NCBI GenBank assembly: GCA_963758025.1
Contig: CAVWUA010000004.1
Span: forward strand, 310,001-374,000
Length of the DNA stretch: 64,000 nt
Source: CAVWUA01 sp963758025
Lineage (GTDB): Bacteria; Planctomycetota; Planctomycetia; Isosphaerales; Isosphaeraceae
Reading direction: 5' to 3'
Shown piece by piece: positions 45,188-54,852 of this stretch (positions are counted from its first letter, which is position 1; each line of letters opens with the position of its first letter). The notes beneath the pieces are model-generated. The model did not search any database. It was not told the origin of the DNA and worked only from the letters and a program-made list of their open reading frames with translations. The position numbers were made by a program, and so were the translations under genes.

Positions 45188-46221
45188 ATGACGGTGACGA
45201 ATGCCTGCCCGGAGTGCGGCGATCGCATCCCGTCTGATGCACCCGGGGGACTTTGCCCCTCGTGCGTGACGGGGGCCGGCAGCTCGGCGACAGTCACCTA
45301 CAGGCGAGGACCGGAACGGGAGCCGCCGTCCGGCGAGCCGGCCGGGGTGACGATGCTCGACCTTCCCGAGTTCCTGGCCGCCCTGCGCGGGGTCGGCCTC
45401 GCGTCCGGCGTGGATCTCAACCAGCTCGCCGGGGAGGCCTCCGGCGATGCGGCCCGGCTCGCCCGTTCGCTCGTCCAGGAGGGCCGGCTGACCCCGTACC
45501 AGGCGGGGGCCTTGCTGCAAGGCAAGGCCCGCGGACTGCTGATCGGCGAGTACCTCGTGATGGATAAGCTCGGGGTCGGCGGCATGGGGGTGGTCCTCAA
45601 GGCCCGGCACCGGCCGTCGGGCCGGGTGGTCGCCCTGAAGCTGCTGCCCCCCTCCTTCGGTCGCGACCGCGAGGCGGTCCGCCGCTTCCGCAGGGAGTTC
45701 GAGGTGGCCAGCCGCCTCAGCCATCCGAACATCGTCGCCGCCATCGAGGCGAGCGAGGACCGCGGCGTCCACTTCCTGACGATGGACTACATCGAGGGGT
45801 ACGACCTGGAGCGTCTCGTCAAAGAGGGGGGGCCGCTGTCGATCAAGCTGGCCCTGCACTGCGCCATCCAGGTGGCCCGAGGGCTGGAGGCCGCCCATGC
45901 CAGGGGGTCATCCACCGCGACATCAAGCCGGGCAACGTGATGATCGACGCCGCAGGGCTGGTCCGGGTGCTCGACCTGGGGCTTGCCAAGGTGATCGAGG
46001 CAAACGGTCACATGGGCCAGTCCGCCGGCCGCTCCCTGACGCGGACCGGGTTGTACATGGGGACCGTCGATTTTCTGGCCCCGGAGCAGGCCGACGACGC
46101 CAAGCGGGCCGACCATCGCGCCGACATCTACAGCCTGGGCGTCCGCGCGGATTTCGATCATGTCGAAGTCCGCGCGATCGTCCCCGACGGCCCCACGATC
46201 CCGGCAACGGCGACCCCATAG
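45188..46221 (+). pseudogene. Ser/Thr protein kinase, truncated in the C-lobe (frame break near 45905)
   Basis: The N-terminus has a two-Cys-pair ribbon (C-P-E-C ... C-P-S-C, residues about 7-27) and an R-L-T-P-Y-Q-A-G-A-L-L-Q helix typical of planctomycete kinases. Kinase motifs follow: G-V-G-G-M-G-V-V, V-A-L-K-L-L, then after one indel I-H-R-D-I-K-P-G-N-V-M-I, D-L-G-L-A-K and G-T-V-D-F-L-A-P-E-Q. Right after H-R-A-D-I-Y-S-L-G (about 46142) the sequence changes to unrelated V-R-A-D-F-D-H-V-E-V and stops. The rest of the C-lobe and any transmembrane/sensor part are missing. Probably non-functional as a kinase, although the ATP-binding and catalytic loops remain. Confidence 0.75.
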
Positions 46222-46238
46222 CCAAAGGCCCAAACCAC

Positions 46239-46263
46239 GCCGCCGCGGGAACCCCGCGGCGGC
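46239..46263. terminator. Hairpin between convergent kinase fragment and beta-helix gene
   Basis: An 11-bp perfect GC stem (gccgccgcggg / cccgcggcggc) with a 3-base loop lies between the two convergent gene ends. It lacks a U-tract in either direction, so it may be a weak or bidirectional transcript-end hairpin only. Confidence 0.45.
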
Positions 46264-46303
46264 CGGTCCGCCCAGGCGTCGGAGCGAGACCGCTCCCCGA
46301 CGC

Positions 46304-49300
46304 TCAACGACCTCCATAGGTCGATCCGTCCTCCGTGACACGACGATCGGTCGGCTCTTGCCGCTTGGCGCGGGCAATTCCGCCAAACGCCTCCTCCGTC
46401 GGGGCGATCTCCAGCGGCGCGAGGGCAACCGGGATTCTCGCGGCCGTGGCGGCGTGGGGGGCCAGCTTCTTGCCTCCGACGATGCGGATTGCCTGCGATC
46501 CGATGAGGCCGAGGCCGTCGGTGGTGAATCCCGTCAGCGTCAGGCTCTGAGTCTCGGCGGTCAAGGCCCCGGAATCGACCAGTTCCTCGACGGAGAAATG
46601 GAGGATCAGGTCGAGCTTGCCGTCGCCATTAACGTCCTCCAGATTCGCCCGCAACGGAGCCACGCGGGCGGGCTGGGCCGCGTCGCCGATGCGGATCAGG
46701 GACAGGTCGGACGTCAGGATGTCGGCGGCGTCGAGCGTGTCGGTGGTCAGGATCGCCACCGGGAGAACGCCTCGGGATTTGAGGTTGATGGGGGCGACGT
46801 TGCTGCCGGGCTTGATTGCGATGTCCGCCCGACGGAACACGACCTCGACGGCGCCGATGTCGCTGCGTAGCCCTTGCGGCCGCGACACGCCGCGCTGGTC
46901 GGTCGGGACGATCGGGGCATCCGGACCGGCGTCGATCGCCGGGCTGCCCGGCAAGGGGGCGTGGGTCGGAGTCGGGCCACCGTTGTCTTGCAGCGGGCCG
47001 AGGAGCGGATCGATCGGCGCGTCGGCGGTGCCGACGATGTCTCCCTCGGCGCCGAGCCCGGTGCTGCCGGTGCCATTGCCGATCAGGTTGAAGCCGAAGC
47101 TGTCGATCGGGCCGAACACGTCGGGGTTGGTGGCCGCGGTATTGCCCGCGACGATCGAGCCGACGATCCTGACGGTACCGCCGTAGCCGTCCGGGTTCTC
47201 GACGCCTCCGGTGTTCTCGACGGCGGTATTCGCGGTGATCGTCGAGGCGACGATCGTCGTCTGGCCACCGGGGTTGCCGATCGCACCGGCGTTCTGGCCC
47301 GCCGAGTTACCCGAGAGCGTGCTGTTGACGAGTGTCAGTGATCCATAATAGTTGAGGACCGCCCCACCGAACAGGCCCGCGGAGTTGTGGGCCAGGGTGC
47401 TCTGGGTTAGCGTCGCGTCCACGCCGTAGTCCAGTTCCATCGCGCCGCCCGCCCGCTCGGCCGTGTTGTCGGTAATCAGGCTGCGGTCGATCGTCAACTG
47501 GGCATAGGACGCCGCGTAGATCGCGCCGGCGTTCCTGTCGGAGTGGTTGGCCACGAGGGTGCTGTCGGCGATCTCGACACGGCCGTTGTCGGTATAAATG
47601 CCCCCGCCCAGGTTTTCCGCCGTGTTCTCCTCCAGCGTCGTGGCATCGAGCCGCGTCGTGCCGCCGTTGTTGTACACGCCGCCGCCGTTATTTGCCGAGT
47701 TGCCGGTGATCGTGGCTCCGTCGAGCAAGACCGTGCCGTAGACGTTATACACGGCCCCGCCATTGGAATTGGCGGCATTGTTGGCGATAGTACCACGCGT
47801 GATGGTCAGCGTACCGTGATCGACGAGGGCCATCCCGCCGGAATTGGCCGAGTTGCCGGAGAGTGTGCTGTCGGTTGCCGTCACCCGAGACCCGCTGATC
47901 GCGAAGATTGCCCCACCAACGGTCGCCTGATTGCCGGTCACCTCGGTCTCCGTGAGCGAGACGTCGCCGTTGCCCCCGGTGAAAATCGCGCCGCCGTAAT
48001 CGTAGGAGGAGATGTTGTTCGACAGGGAGCCGCCGGTGATGACCACGGCGCTGGGGCCTTGGTAGGCGTTGTTGTACACGGCACCGCCGCGGTACGAGGT
48101 CGTGTTGTTCGAGATGTCGCTGTCTTCGATCGTCGCCAGGCCGCCCCGGTCGTTATAGAGAAAGCCACCATAGTTGGCCTGGTTGCCGGTCGCCGTGCCG
48201 TTGCGGAGGATCAGCGTGCCGCCGTTGTTGTAAACGCCGGCGCCGCTGGTGTAGGCCCGATTGGATGAGATGGAAGAGTCGTTAACCGTCAGCGCGGCGA
48301 AACTGAAGGCGGCCCCGCCAAACCGGGCTTGATTGCCGGAGAGGGTGCTGTCCTCGACCGTCACCGTACCGCCGTACACGGCGAGGCCCCCGCCGATGTT
48401 TCTGGCGGAATTGTCGGCGAGGGTGCTGTCGCGGATGACCAGCGCGCCGGAGGAATGCTGGATGGCACCGCCGTTGTTGGCCGAATTGCCGTCGAGGGTG
48501 CTATCTTCGATGCTCGTCGAGCCGACGTAGTTGTCCACGGCACCGCCGCTCTGACCGGCCTGGTTCCAGGCAAGGCGGCTGTCGGTGATCGTCGCGAGCC
48601 CCCAGGTGGAGATGGCGCCCCCATAGCCGCCGGACGAGTTGAACGCGATGAGCGTCCCGGAAACGTCGATCCGTCCGTCAAAATTGCTGAAGATACCGCC
48701 GCCGTTACCGGTCGCCGTGTTGTTCTGGAGGTTGCTGTCGCGGAGGACCAGCGTGCCCCCATTGCCGATACCGGCGCCATAGTTCGCCTGGTTGCCCGTG
48801 AAGAAGCTGTCGGTGATCTCCACGTCGCCGATCGTGTCGATGCCGCCACCGTTGCCCGTGTGGGCGATGTTGCCAAGGAATCGGCTGTCGTTGACCTCCA
48901 GCCTCCCGGCGTTGGAGATGCCTGCGCCGAAACCGGATTCATTGGAATCGAAAACGGTGTCGCTGATGACGGTCGTGCTCCCGGAGACGGTGAAGATCCC
49001 GCCGCCGCCGATGTGGGCACGGTTCTGGGAGAAGATGCTGTCGGTCATCGTCGTCGTGCCGAGGTTGAGCAGGCCCCCACCCACATCGGCCGCGCCGTTG
49101 GTCATCACGAGACCGTCGAGCACCACCTCGCTTCCCTCGTCCACCAGGAACACCCGGCTGTTACCCTGCGCATCAATCCTCGCCGGCCCGCCGGTGGATT
49201 GGATCGTCAACACACCGCTCGGATCGTCGATCTCGAGCTGCCCGAGCGCGAGCGCATAGGTTCCCCCGGGCAGCTCGATCGTGTCGGCGCCGTCGCTCAT

Positions 49301-49497
49301 GGCGGCCAGGTCGATCGCCTCGCGGAGGCTGGTCTTGCCGTCGTCGGCAACCACATCATCGAACGTATCCACGAGGATCGTCAGCAGCGCCCGCCGCTCC
49401 AGCGGGTCGAGCAGCGGCCGGAAGCGTCCCACGCTCCGCCGCGGGCCTCACGGGATCGCATCCGGAAATTCGCCTTGCGCTGGGGCCAGAGTCTCAC
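46304..49497 (-). CDS. LEPR-XLL surface protein, right-handed beta-helix (frame break near 49440)
   Basis: The best start is GTG 49497, 7 bases after aggag, giving V-R-L-W-P-Q-R-K-A-N-F; a one-base break near 49440 follows. The LEPR-XLL motif (L-L-D-P-L-E-R-R-A-L-L) comes next, then T-S-L-R-E-A-I, common in these proteins. Residues about 90-830 are more than 20 repeats of the form N-x-A-x-x-G-G-G-[IV]-[YF] plus D-S-x-[LI]-x-x-N, a parallel beta-helix. The C-terminus has I-A-I-K-P-G-S-N-V-A-P-I-N-L-K-S and E-D-V-N-G-D-G-K-L-D, a calcium-binding segment used in planctomycete surface proteins. Length is about 1060 residues. Likely a secreted or surface adhesin/polysaccharide-binding protein. The tail ends in a basic, low-complexity run. 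Confidence 0.88.
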
Positions 49498-49772
49498 GGT
49501 GATTCTCCTGTCGTCAGTTGAAAGAAGGATCGAGCCATGGCAGTCGAGGGGCCTCGTCGGTTGGGCACCCTCCACCGATCCCCGGATGATGGGCGGCTCC
49601 CACTCGATTAATCGAGAAAATTTAATGAATTTATATGTTCATGCTATCTCCGCTTGTCGCCTGAAGGGATCTCCCGGGGGCCGGGGCTCACGAGTGAACG
49701 CCCGAGGCTCCCCGGTGGTCCGGGAGGAACCCGGATTGGCTTGAATCGGGGCGATCGCGGCCCCTGACGTTC

Positions 49773-50282
49773 TCAGCGCAGCCGGAACTGACCGGTCACC
49801 TCCCAGGAGAACTGCCAGAACGGGTCAGTGAGACGGAACGGCTCGTTGATCGCCACGACCTTGAGCGGTTCGTCAGCCGCCCTGGCGTGCTTGAAGCGAC
49901 CCGTCCCGCCCTCGACCACGAAGTCTCCGTCCCAGACCGCCGTGAAGGTCGTGAAGGTTTCATCGACTGGGATCAATTCGACCTGGCCCGAGAGGCTGAG
50001 TTCCAGCGTGTCGCCGTTGGCGGCGACCCACACCTGAGGCCCCGTGCTGTTGAAGTCGAAGACCAGCGGATTGGCTGTCGGCGTGGTCGCGATATCGCCG
50101 AAGCCGGTGAGCCGGCCCAGATGGGTCCCCAGACCGGAAACCTCGTAGTGACCGGTGATCGGCGAGTAAACCCCGGTACCGCCGCCGCGATAGGGGACCG
50201 TCTGGGCCAACGACCGCCCCTCCGCGGCACTCAGGACAACGATGGAAAGAACCAGGGCCAACCCTTGAGACGCGCGAATCAT
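49773..50282 (-). CDS. Secreted hypothetical protein
   Basis: This 169-residue protein has a clear signal peptide (M-I-R-A-S-Q-G-L-A-L-V-L-S-I-V-V-L-S-A-A, cleavage near S-L-A-Q) and an aggag box just upstream of ATG 50282. The mature part is all-beta in pattern: F-N-S-T-G-P-Q-V-W-V-A-A-N-G-D-T-L-E-L, then V-W-D-G-D-F-V-V-E-G-G-T-G-R-F. The G-G-T-G-R-F turn is common in small secreted barrel proteins of planctomycetes; I know no function. It lies between the two LEPR-XLL genes on the same strand. The frame is intact. Confidence 0.8.
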   Translation of the reverse strand: MIRASQGLALVLSIVVLSAAEGRSLAQTVPYRGGGTGVYSPITGHYEVSGLGTHLGRLTGFGDIATTPTANPLVFDFNSTGPQVWVAANGDTLELSLSGQVELIPVDETFTTFTAVWDGDFVVEGGTGRFKHARAADEPLKVVAINEPFRLTDPFWQFSWEVTGQFRLR

Positions 50283-50666
50283 TGGGATCTCCTGTTCATG
50301 CCAACGAATTACACTTCATCGTGAATACGCCACGCAATCTATCCGAACATGTGCACATCTTGTAAAATTCCATTTGTCGTCGATTAGACTACCTTTACCG
50401 TCCCCCGAATGCACGAAATATCCCACAAAAGTTTTTTCATGCATCCATTCAGTAATGGATCGTCCTCTCGGGCCGCCCGCGGTGGCTGAGGAGGGGACCT
50501 ACCACGACACCAGAAGGGTCAGGAGGACCGGGAACAACCTGGCACACGCTCGCTTCCTCATCGAAGGACTCACAGATTGACGTCGAGCTTGAGACGAACG
50601 GTGGACCGTCCGGCCCGCACGCCGAACGGCGCGCGGGCCGGAGATGAGATGAACGCGGCTCGCGCG
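50283..50666. other. Gene-free stretch (384 bases) with a strong hairpin
   Basis: No credible gene. The left part is AT-rich and should hold the promoter of the gene ending at 49773. The right part holds the hairpin listed at 50610-50641. Confidence 0.55.
50610..50641 (-). terminator. Hairpin downstream of the second LEPR-XLL gene
   Basis: The arms 50610-50623 and 50628-50641 (ccggcccgcacgcc against ggcgcgcgggccgg) pair at 13 of 14 positions with a gaac loop. It lies 26 bases past the stop of the minus-strand gene. There is no U-tract, so the terminator call rests on position and stem strength. Confidence 0.5.
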
Positions 50667-53452
50667 TCAGAGGATCGTCAGATCGCCGTAAACGTTGTCG
50701 CCGGCGTCCGAGGCACGGTTGTGACGGGTCCAGAACCGGGAGAACCAGTCAATCTGGAACAGCCCGCCGTCGGCGATGAAGATCCCGCCGCCCAGGCCCA
50801 GGCCGTCATCGCCGCTCCGACCGTGACCGCCGATGGCCTGGTTCCCGAAAACGACGCTGTGGGTCAGGGTCGTCGAGGCCATCGCCGCGCTGTAGATTCC
50901 GCCGCCCAGGCCGTCGCCGCCCTGGACGCCACGGCCGCCGACGGCGCGGTTGAACAGGATCGGGGACAGCGAAACCGTCGCCTCGCCGCCGTCGTAGCTG
51001 GCGATGCCGCCGCCCAGGCCGTCGCCGCCGGTGCCGGAGTCTCCGGTGCCCCCCTCGGCCCGGTTCAAGGCCACCAGGGTGCCCACGATCTCGGTGTGAC
51101 CACCCTCGCCCGGCGCGAAGACGGAGCCGAAGGTTCCGCTGGCAATTCCGCCGCCGATGCCGTCACCGCCGACCGGACCGTCACCGCCGATCGCGGCATT
51201 GTGGGTGATCGTGCTACCTCGGACGATCGCCTTCAGCCCGCTCGAATCGGTCAGCGAGAGGAAGTTGAACAGGAAGACGCCTCCGCCGACGCCAAGGCTG
51301 CCCCCCTGATCGGTCCCGCTCCGGCCGCCGATCGCCCGGTTATGGCTCACGGTGCTATCGAGGAGTTCGATGCTCCCCTGATAGGCCAGGATCGCGCCGC
51401 CGTAGCCGTTGTTGGGCGTGTCGGCGGGGGGAACGTCCATGCTGATCTCGTTGTTGTTCCCGCCGATCGCCTCGTTCCCGATGAATTCGCTTCGCCGGAC
51501 GACCAGTTCGCCGCCGGGGTAATCGGGGACGGCGCTCGGCGAAAGCGAGCCGGTGTTGAGGGCGCCGCCGAGGGCGTGGCCGTTGTGGAAGTCGCTCACG
51601 CTGTTGTCGCCCGCCACGGCCCGGTTGTGACGGAACGTGCTGCCGACGATCTCCATGATCGAATCGTTCGCGACCGCCCCGCCACCGGCGATCGCGGCGA
51701 ACGGGCCGATGCCGCCGTCGCCGGCCAGGGCCTGGTTGTCGTCGAACAGGCTGTCGGTGATGGTCGCCGTGGCGGTGCCGAAGTCGGTCGTGTAGTTGCC
51801 CAGGGCGCCACCGAAGGCATTGGCCGGGAACGGCCCGACGGCGTCGTCGGCTCCCACGGCCTGATTGTCGGTGAACCTGGAGCGCCGACGTCCAGCGTGC
51901 CGAAGTTCGCCACGCCGCCACCGACGGCGCCGCCGGCGGTCGGTAAGGCGGGGCCGATGACAACCACCACGTCGGGGTCGCCGATGGCCCTGTTGCCGGA
52001 TAGAACCGCGCGAGACGGTCAGGTCGCCGTCGTTGTAAATGCCCCCGCCGATCCCGCCAAATGCCCGGTTTTCCTCGAAGGTATCCCGGTTCACCGTGGC
52101 GGTTGCCGGGTCGGGAGAGAACCCGCTCAGTGCGACGGTGTGCACGCGAGGCCGCCGCCCCGGCCATTGGCGCCGGGGCCGCCCTCGACCGTGTTCTCGA
52201 TGAACTCGTTCCGCTCCAGGGTCAGGGTGGACCCGCCAAACCCGGAGACGCCCCCGCCCCAGGCGAGGCCGCCCGTCGCGTCCGCGCCGCCGGACCCGCC
52301 GACCGCCGCGTTGCCGCGGAACGTGTTGCGGCTGAATTCCGCGTCGCTGCCGTTGCTGACGGCAACCGCCCCGCCGGACCCCACGCCGCCGGGAAGACCG
52401 GCCGCGCCACCATCGCCGCCGGTCGCGGTGTTTCCGACGAACGTGCTCCGGCTGACCTCCAGGCGCGAATCCGCGATGCCGAACGGGGAGACGTCGCCCG
52501 TGAGCACGGCCCCGCCGAATCCCGCCCCGCCGGAGGTGTTCCCCGCGCTGCCCGCGCCGCCCTCGGCCGCGTTCGCCTCGAAGTGACTCCGGTCGATCGT
52601 CATCGTGCCGGTCAAGTTGAGGATCGCCCCGCCGCCGGCCACACCGGAGAACGGAACGCCATCCGTGTAGCCGCCCAGCGCGCGGGCCGTATTCCCGGTG
52701 AAGGTGCTCCGCTCGATGGTCACGGTCGGTTGCCCGGTCGCTCCCCCATCGGCCGTCGGCCCCAGGTCGGAGGTGATCGCCCCACCGACCGCGACGAGGA
52801 TTGCCTCGGATGTGTTGTCCTGGAACTCGCTACGGGAGACCGTCAGCGTGCCCCCGAACTCGTTGGCCACCGCGCCGCCGGCCCCCAGGCCACCGGAGGT
52901 CGCGTTACCGGCCATGTCCACCCGGTCGAGATGAACCGTGCCGCCGAGGTTGTACAGGCCGCCGCCGAAGGCGAACCCGGCGGCCGGGTCGAACCCGAGG
53001 GCATCCGTCGCGAGCCCGTTCTCGATCGCCAGTTTCTCAATCGTGACCTCGGGGGACGTCGCGACCTGGGCCGAGGTCGGCGTCACGAAGAGGCTGTCGG
53101 CCAGATCCGCGGGGACCACGGCGAACACGCGGGTTGTGTCGCCGCCGCTGACGGTCAGGTCGTCGGCCCCCGGCCCCCGGATGGTCAGGTCATCGGTGAT
53201 GACAAGCTGGTCGCTCAGCTCGATCGTACCCTGGACATCGTGAGAGAAACGTATGGAATCCTCGCCCGGACGCTCGTTGGCGTCGATAATCGCCTGTCGC
53301 AATGAGCCGTCGCCGCTATCCGAGAGATTGGTCACCGTGAAAGTGCTCAGCACCGTGCGCTGTTCGAGTGGCTCAAGCTGTATCGGCGACCGGCGGAGGG
53401 TGGTCCGGCGGGACCGGGAGGGAAACCTGCGGGAACGCGAAAAACGGATCAT
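50667..53452 (-). CDS. Second LEPR-XLL beta-helix surface protein (frame breaks near 52135, 52000, 51885)
   Basis: The start ATG 53452 follows aggag. The N-terminus is basic (R-F-S-R-S-R-R-F-P-S-R-S-R-R), then the LEPR-XLL motif Q-L-E-P-L-E-Q-R-T-V-L-S, then T-N-L-S-D-S-G-D-G-S-L-R-Q-A-I-I, standard in planctomycete beta-helix proteins. About 20 Gly-rich beta-helix turns follow (N-x-A-x-G-G-x-G-x-x-G-x-G-G-G-I/V). Three small indels around 51.9-52.1 kb break the frame. The protein ends V-Y-G-D-L-T-I-L without the calcium-binding tail seen in its neighbour. Corrected length is about 925 residues. Likely surface-exposed. The pair probably arose from a shared repeat family, not a simple duplication (different repeat consensus). 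Confidence 0.85.
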
Positions 53453-53492
53453 GGAGCACTCCTGGCTGATAAATCCTGGTGGTGGAGAGACG

Positions 53493-53844
53493 TCACGCGC
53501 TCCGATCGGCGGGTCGCGGATGTCGGTGGCGTCGGCAGGGCACCATCGCCTCACCGACGCCACCGACAGAGTCGCGGTGTGCGCGGCACCGAGAAGACCC
53601 GGCGCTCTCGAAGTTCGCGGCCATCGCGGCCCCGGAGAGCGTGAGCCCCTCCGGAACGTCAAGCGTTTTCAAGGTTCCCATGCCGAGGGAACGGCCGAGA
53701 TGCGTGACGGAACGATCGCCCGGTGTCCCGCGCGGGCACCGGGCCGAGGGATGTCCCCCGCAGGTCCCTCCCCACGATCGAAAACAGCTTGCCCCGCGTA
53801 TCCGCCACGTTCGCGGTCACGGCGCAAACCCCTGTGAGCGTCAT
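53493..53844 (-). CDS. Small hypothetical protein (frame break near 53690)
   Basis: The ATG 53844 lies 9 bases after aggag. The protein reads M-T-L-T-G-V-C-A-V-T-A-N-V-A-D-T-R-G-K-L. After a small indel near 53690 it continues L-G-M-G-T-L-K-T-L-D-V-P-E-G-L and A-A-M-A-A-N-F-E-S-A-G, ending at 53493 (about 115 residues). No family recognised. The good ribosome-binding site and natural composition on both sides of the break are the only support. Confidence 0.4.
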
Positions 53845-54231
53845 CGTTGCCACTCCTGGTTGATGCCTCGTCGCGAAGGGATGGGAGCGTCGCCTCGCGG
53901 TTCGAGAGACGAGCCTCTTCCCGTCCCGCGCGGTCGTACCAGAGCCGCGCGTCAACCTGCTCGCTGCTTCGATCGTTGTGGGTCCGTTGAGAACCCCCAG
54001 AATGGTGATCCCTCCAACCTCAATCCTGCGAAAACAATCGGAGGGTTACACGAATTCTCAAAATCGTACACTGCCCATCATTCGCGGTTCGCCCTAACTT
54101 GTTTTGAGATAAAGAGTTTCGTTATGTTCTTTGCGAACGAACGAGGAAATCCTTGACGCCGAGGACCGCATCAGCGACATATAAGGGAGGTCCAGACATC
54201 TTCTGCCCTACCATGTACAAAAAGACTCCTT
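53845..54231. other. Gene-free stretch upstream of the ECF sigma gene
   Basis: These 387 bases hold no convincing gene. The right half (about 54,020-54,230) is AT-rich and is the likely promoter region of the sigma-factor/kinase operon. I could not identify a specific -35/-10 pair. Confidence 0.45.
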
Positions 54232-54852
54232 ATGTACGACGAGACCTCGGATACCGGCGCTCTACTCGAAGGTGCCGGGGCCGGCGACCAGGGGGCTCGG
54301 CAGCATCTGCTGGAGCGGTATCGCGAGCGGCTCCGGCGGATGGTCGCCCTCCGGCTCGACCCCCGGCTGGCCCAACGGCTGGACCCGTCGGACATCATTC
54401 AGGAGTCGCTGGCCGACGCGGCCCGCAAGCTCGACGACTACCTGATCAAGCCGCCGCTGCCGTTCTACCCGTGGCTGCACCGGCTCACGACCGAGCGGCT
54501 GGTCCAGGCCCATCGGTTCCACCTCCAGAGCCGGAAGCGGGACGTCGACTGCGAGATTCGACTCGGGCAAGATGCCTCAATGGCAGGTCTCGCGGATCGG
54601 TTCGCCGCCAGCGGTACGGCTCCGGGTGACCGCATCCGACGCGACGAACAGCGCCGGTATCTCATCGATGCCCTGGAGATGTTGTCCGAGACGGATCGGG
54701 AGGTGCTCGTCATGCGCTACCTGGAGGGGCTCGGCTTCGGCGAGATCTCCGCCGCGCTGGGGATCACCGAAGGAGCCGCCAAGGTCCGTCATTTCCGCGC
54801 GCTGGAGCGAATCCGGGATCGACTCGGGGACGATGACGAGATGATGGCATGA
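54232..54852 (+). CDS. ECF-type sigma-70 factor
   Basis: This 206-residue protein is built as an ECF sigma factor. Region 2 is R-L-A-Q-R-L-D-P-S-D-I-I-Q-E-S-L-A-D-A (about residues 46-64). Region 4 is L-S-E-T-D-R-E-V-L-V-M-R-Y-L-E-G-L-G-F-G-E-I followed by the helix-turn-helix A-A-L-G-I-T-E-G-A-A-K-V-R-H-F. The D-P-S-D-I-I-Q-E form is that of the planctomycete ECF groups linked to protein kinases. Its stop overlaps the start of the WD40 kinase (ATGA at 54849), so the kinase probably controls it or shares its regulon (inference). No anti-sigma gene is visible. Confidence 0.93.
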   Translation: MYDETSDTGALLEGAGAGDQGARQHLLERYRERLRRMVALRLDPRLAQRLDPSDIIQESLADAARKLDDYLIKPPLPFYPWLHRLTTERLVQAHRFHLQSRKRDVDCEIRLGQDASMAGLADRFAASGTAPGDRIRRDEQRRYLIDALEMLSETDREVLVMRYLEGLGFGEISAALGITEGAAKVRHFRALERIRDRLGDDDEMMA

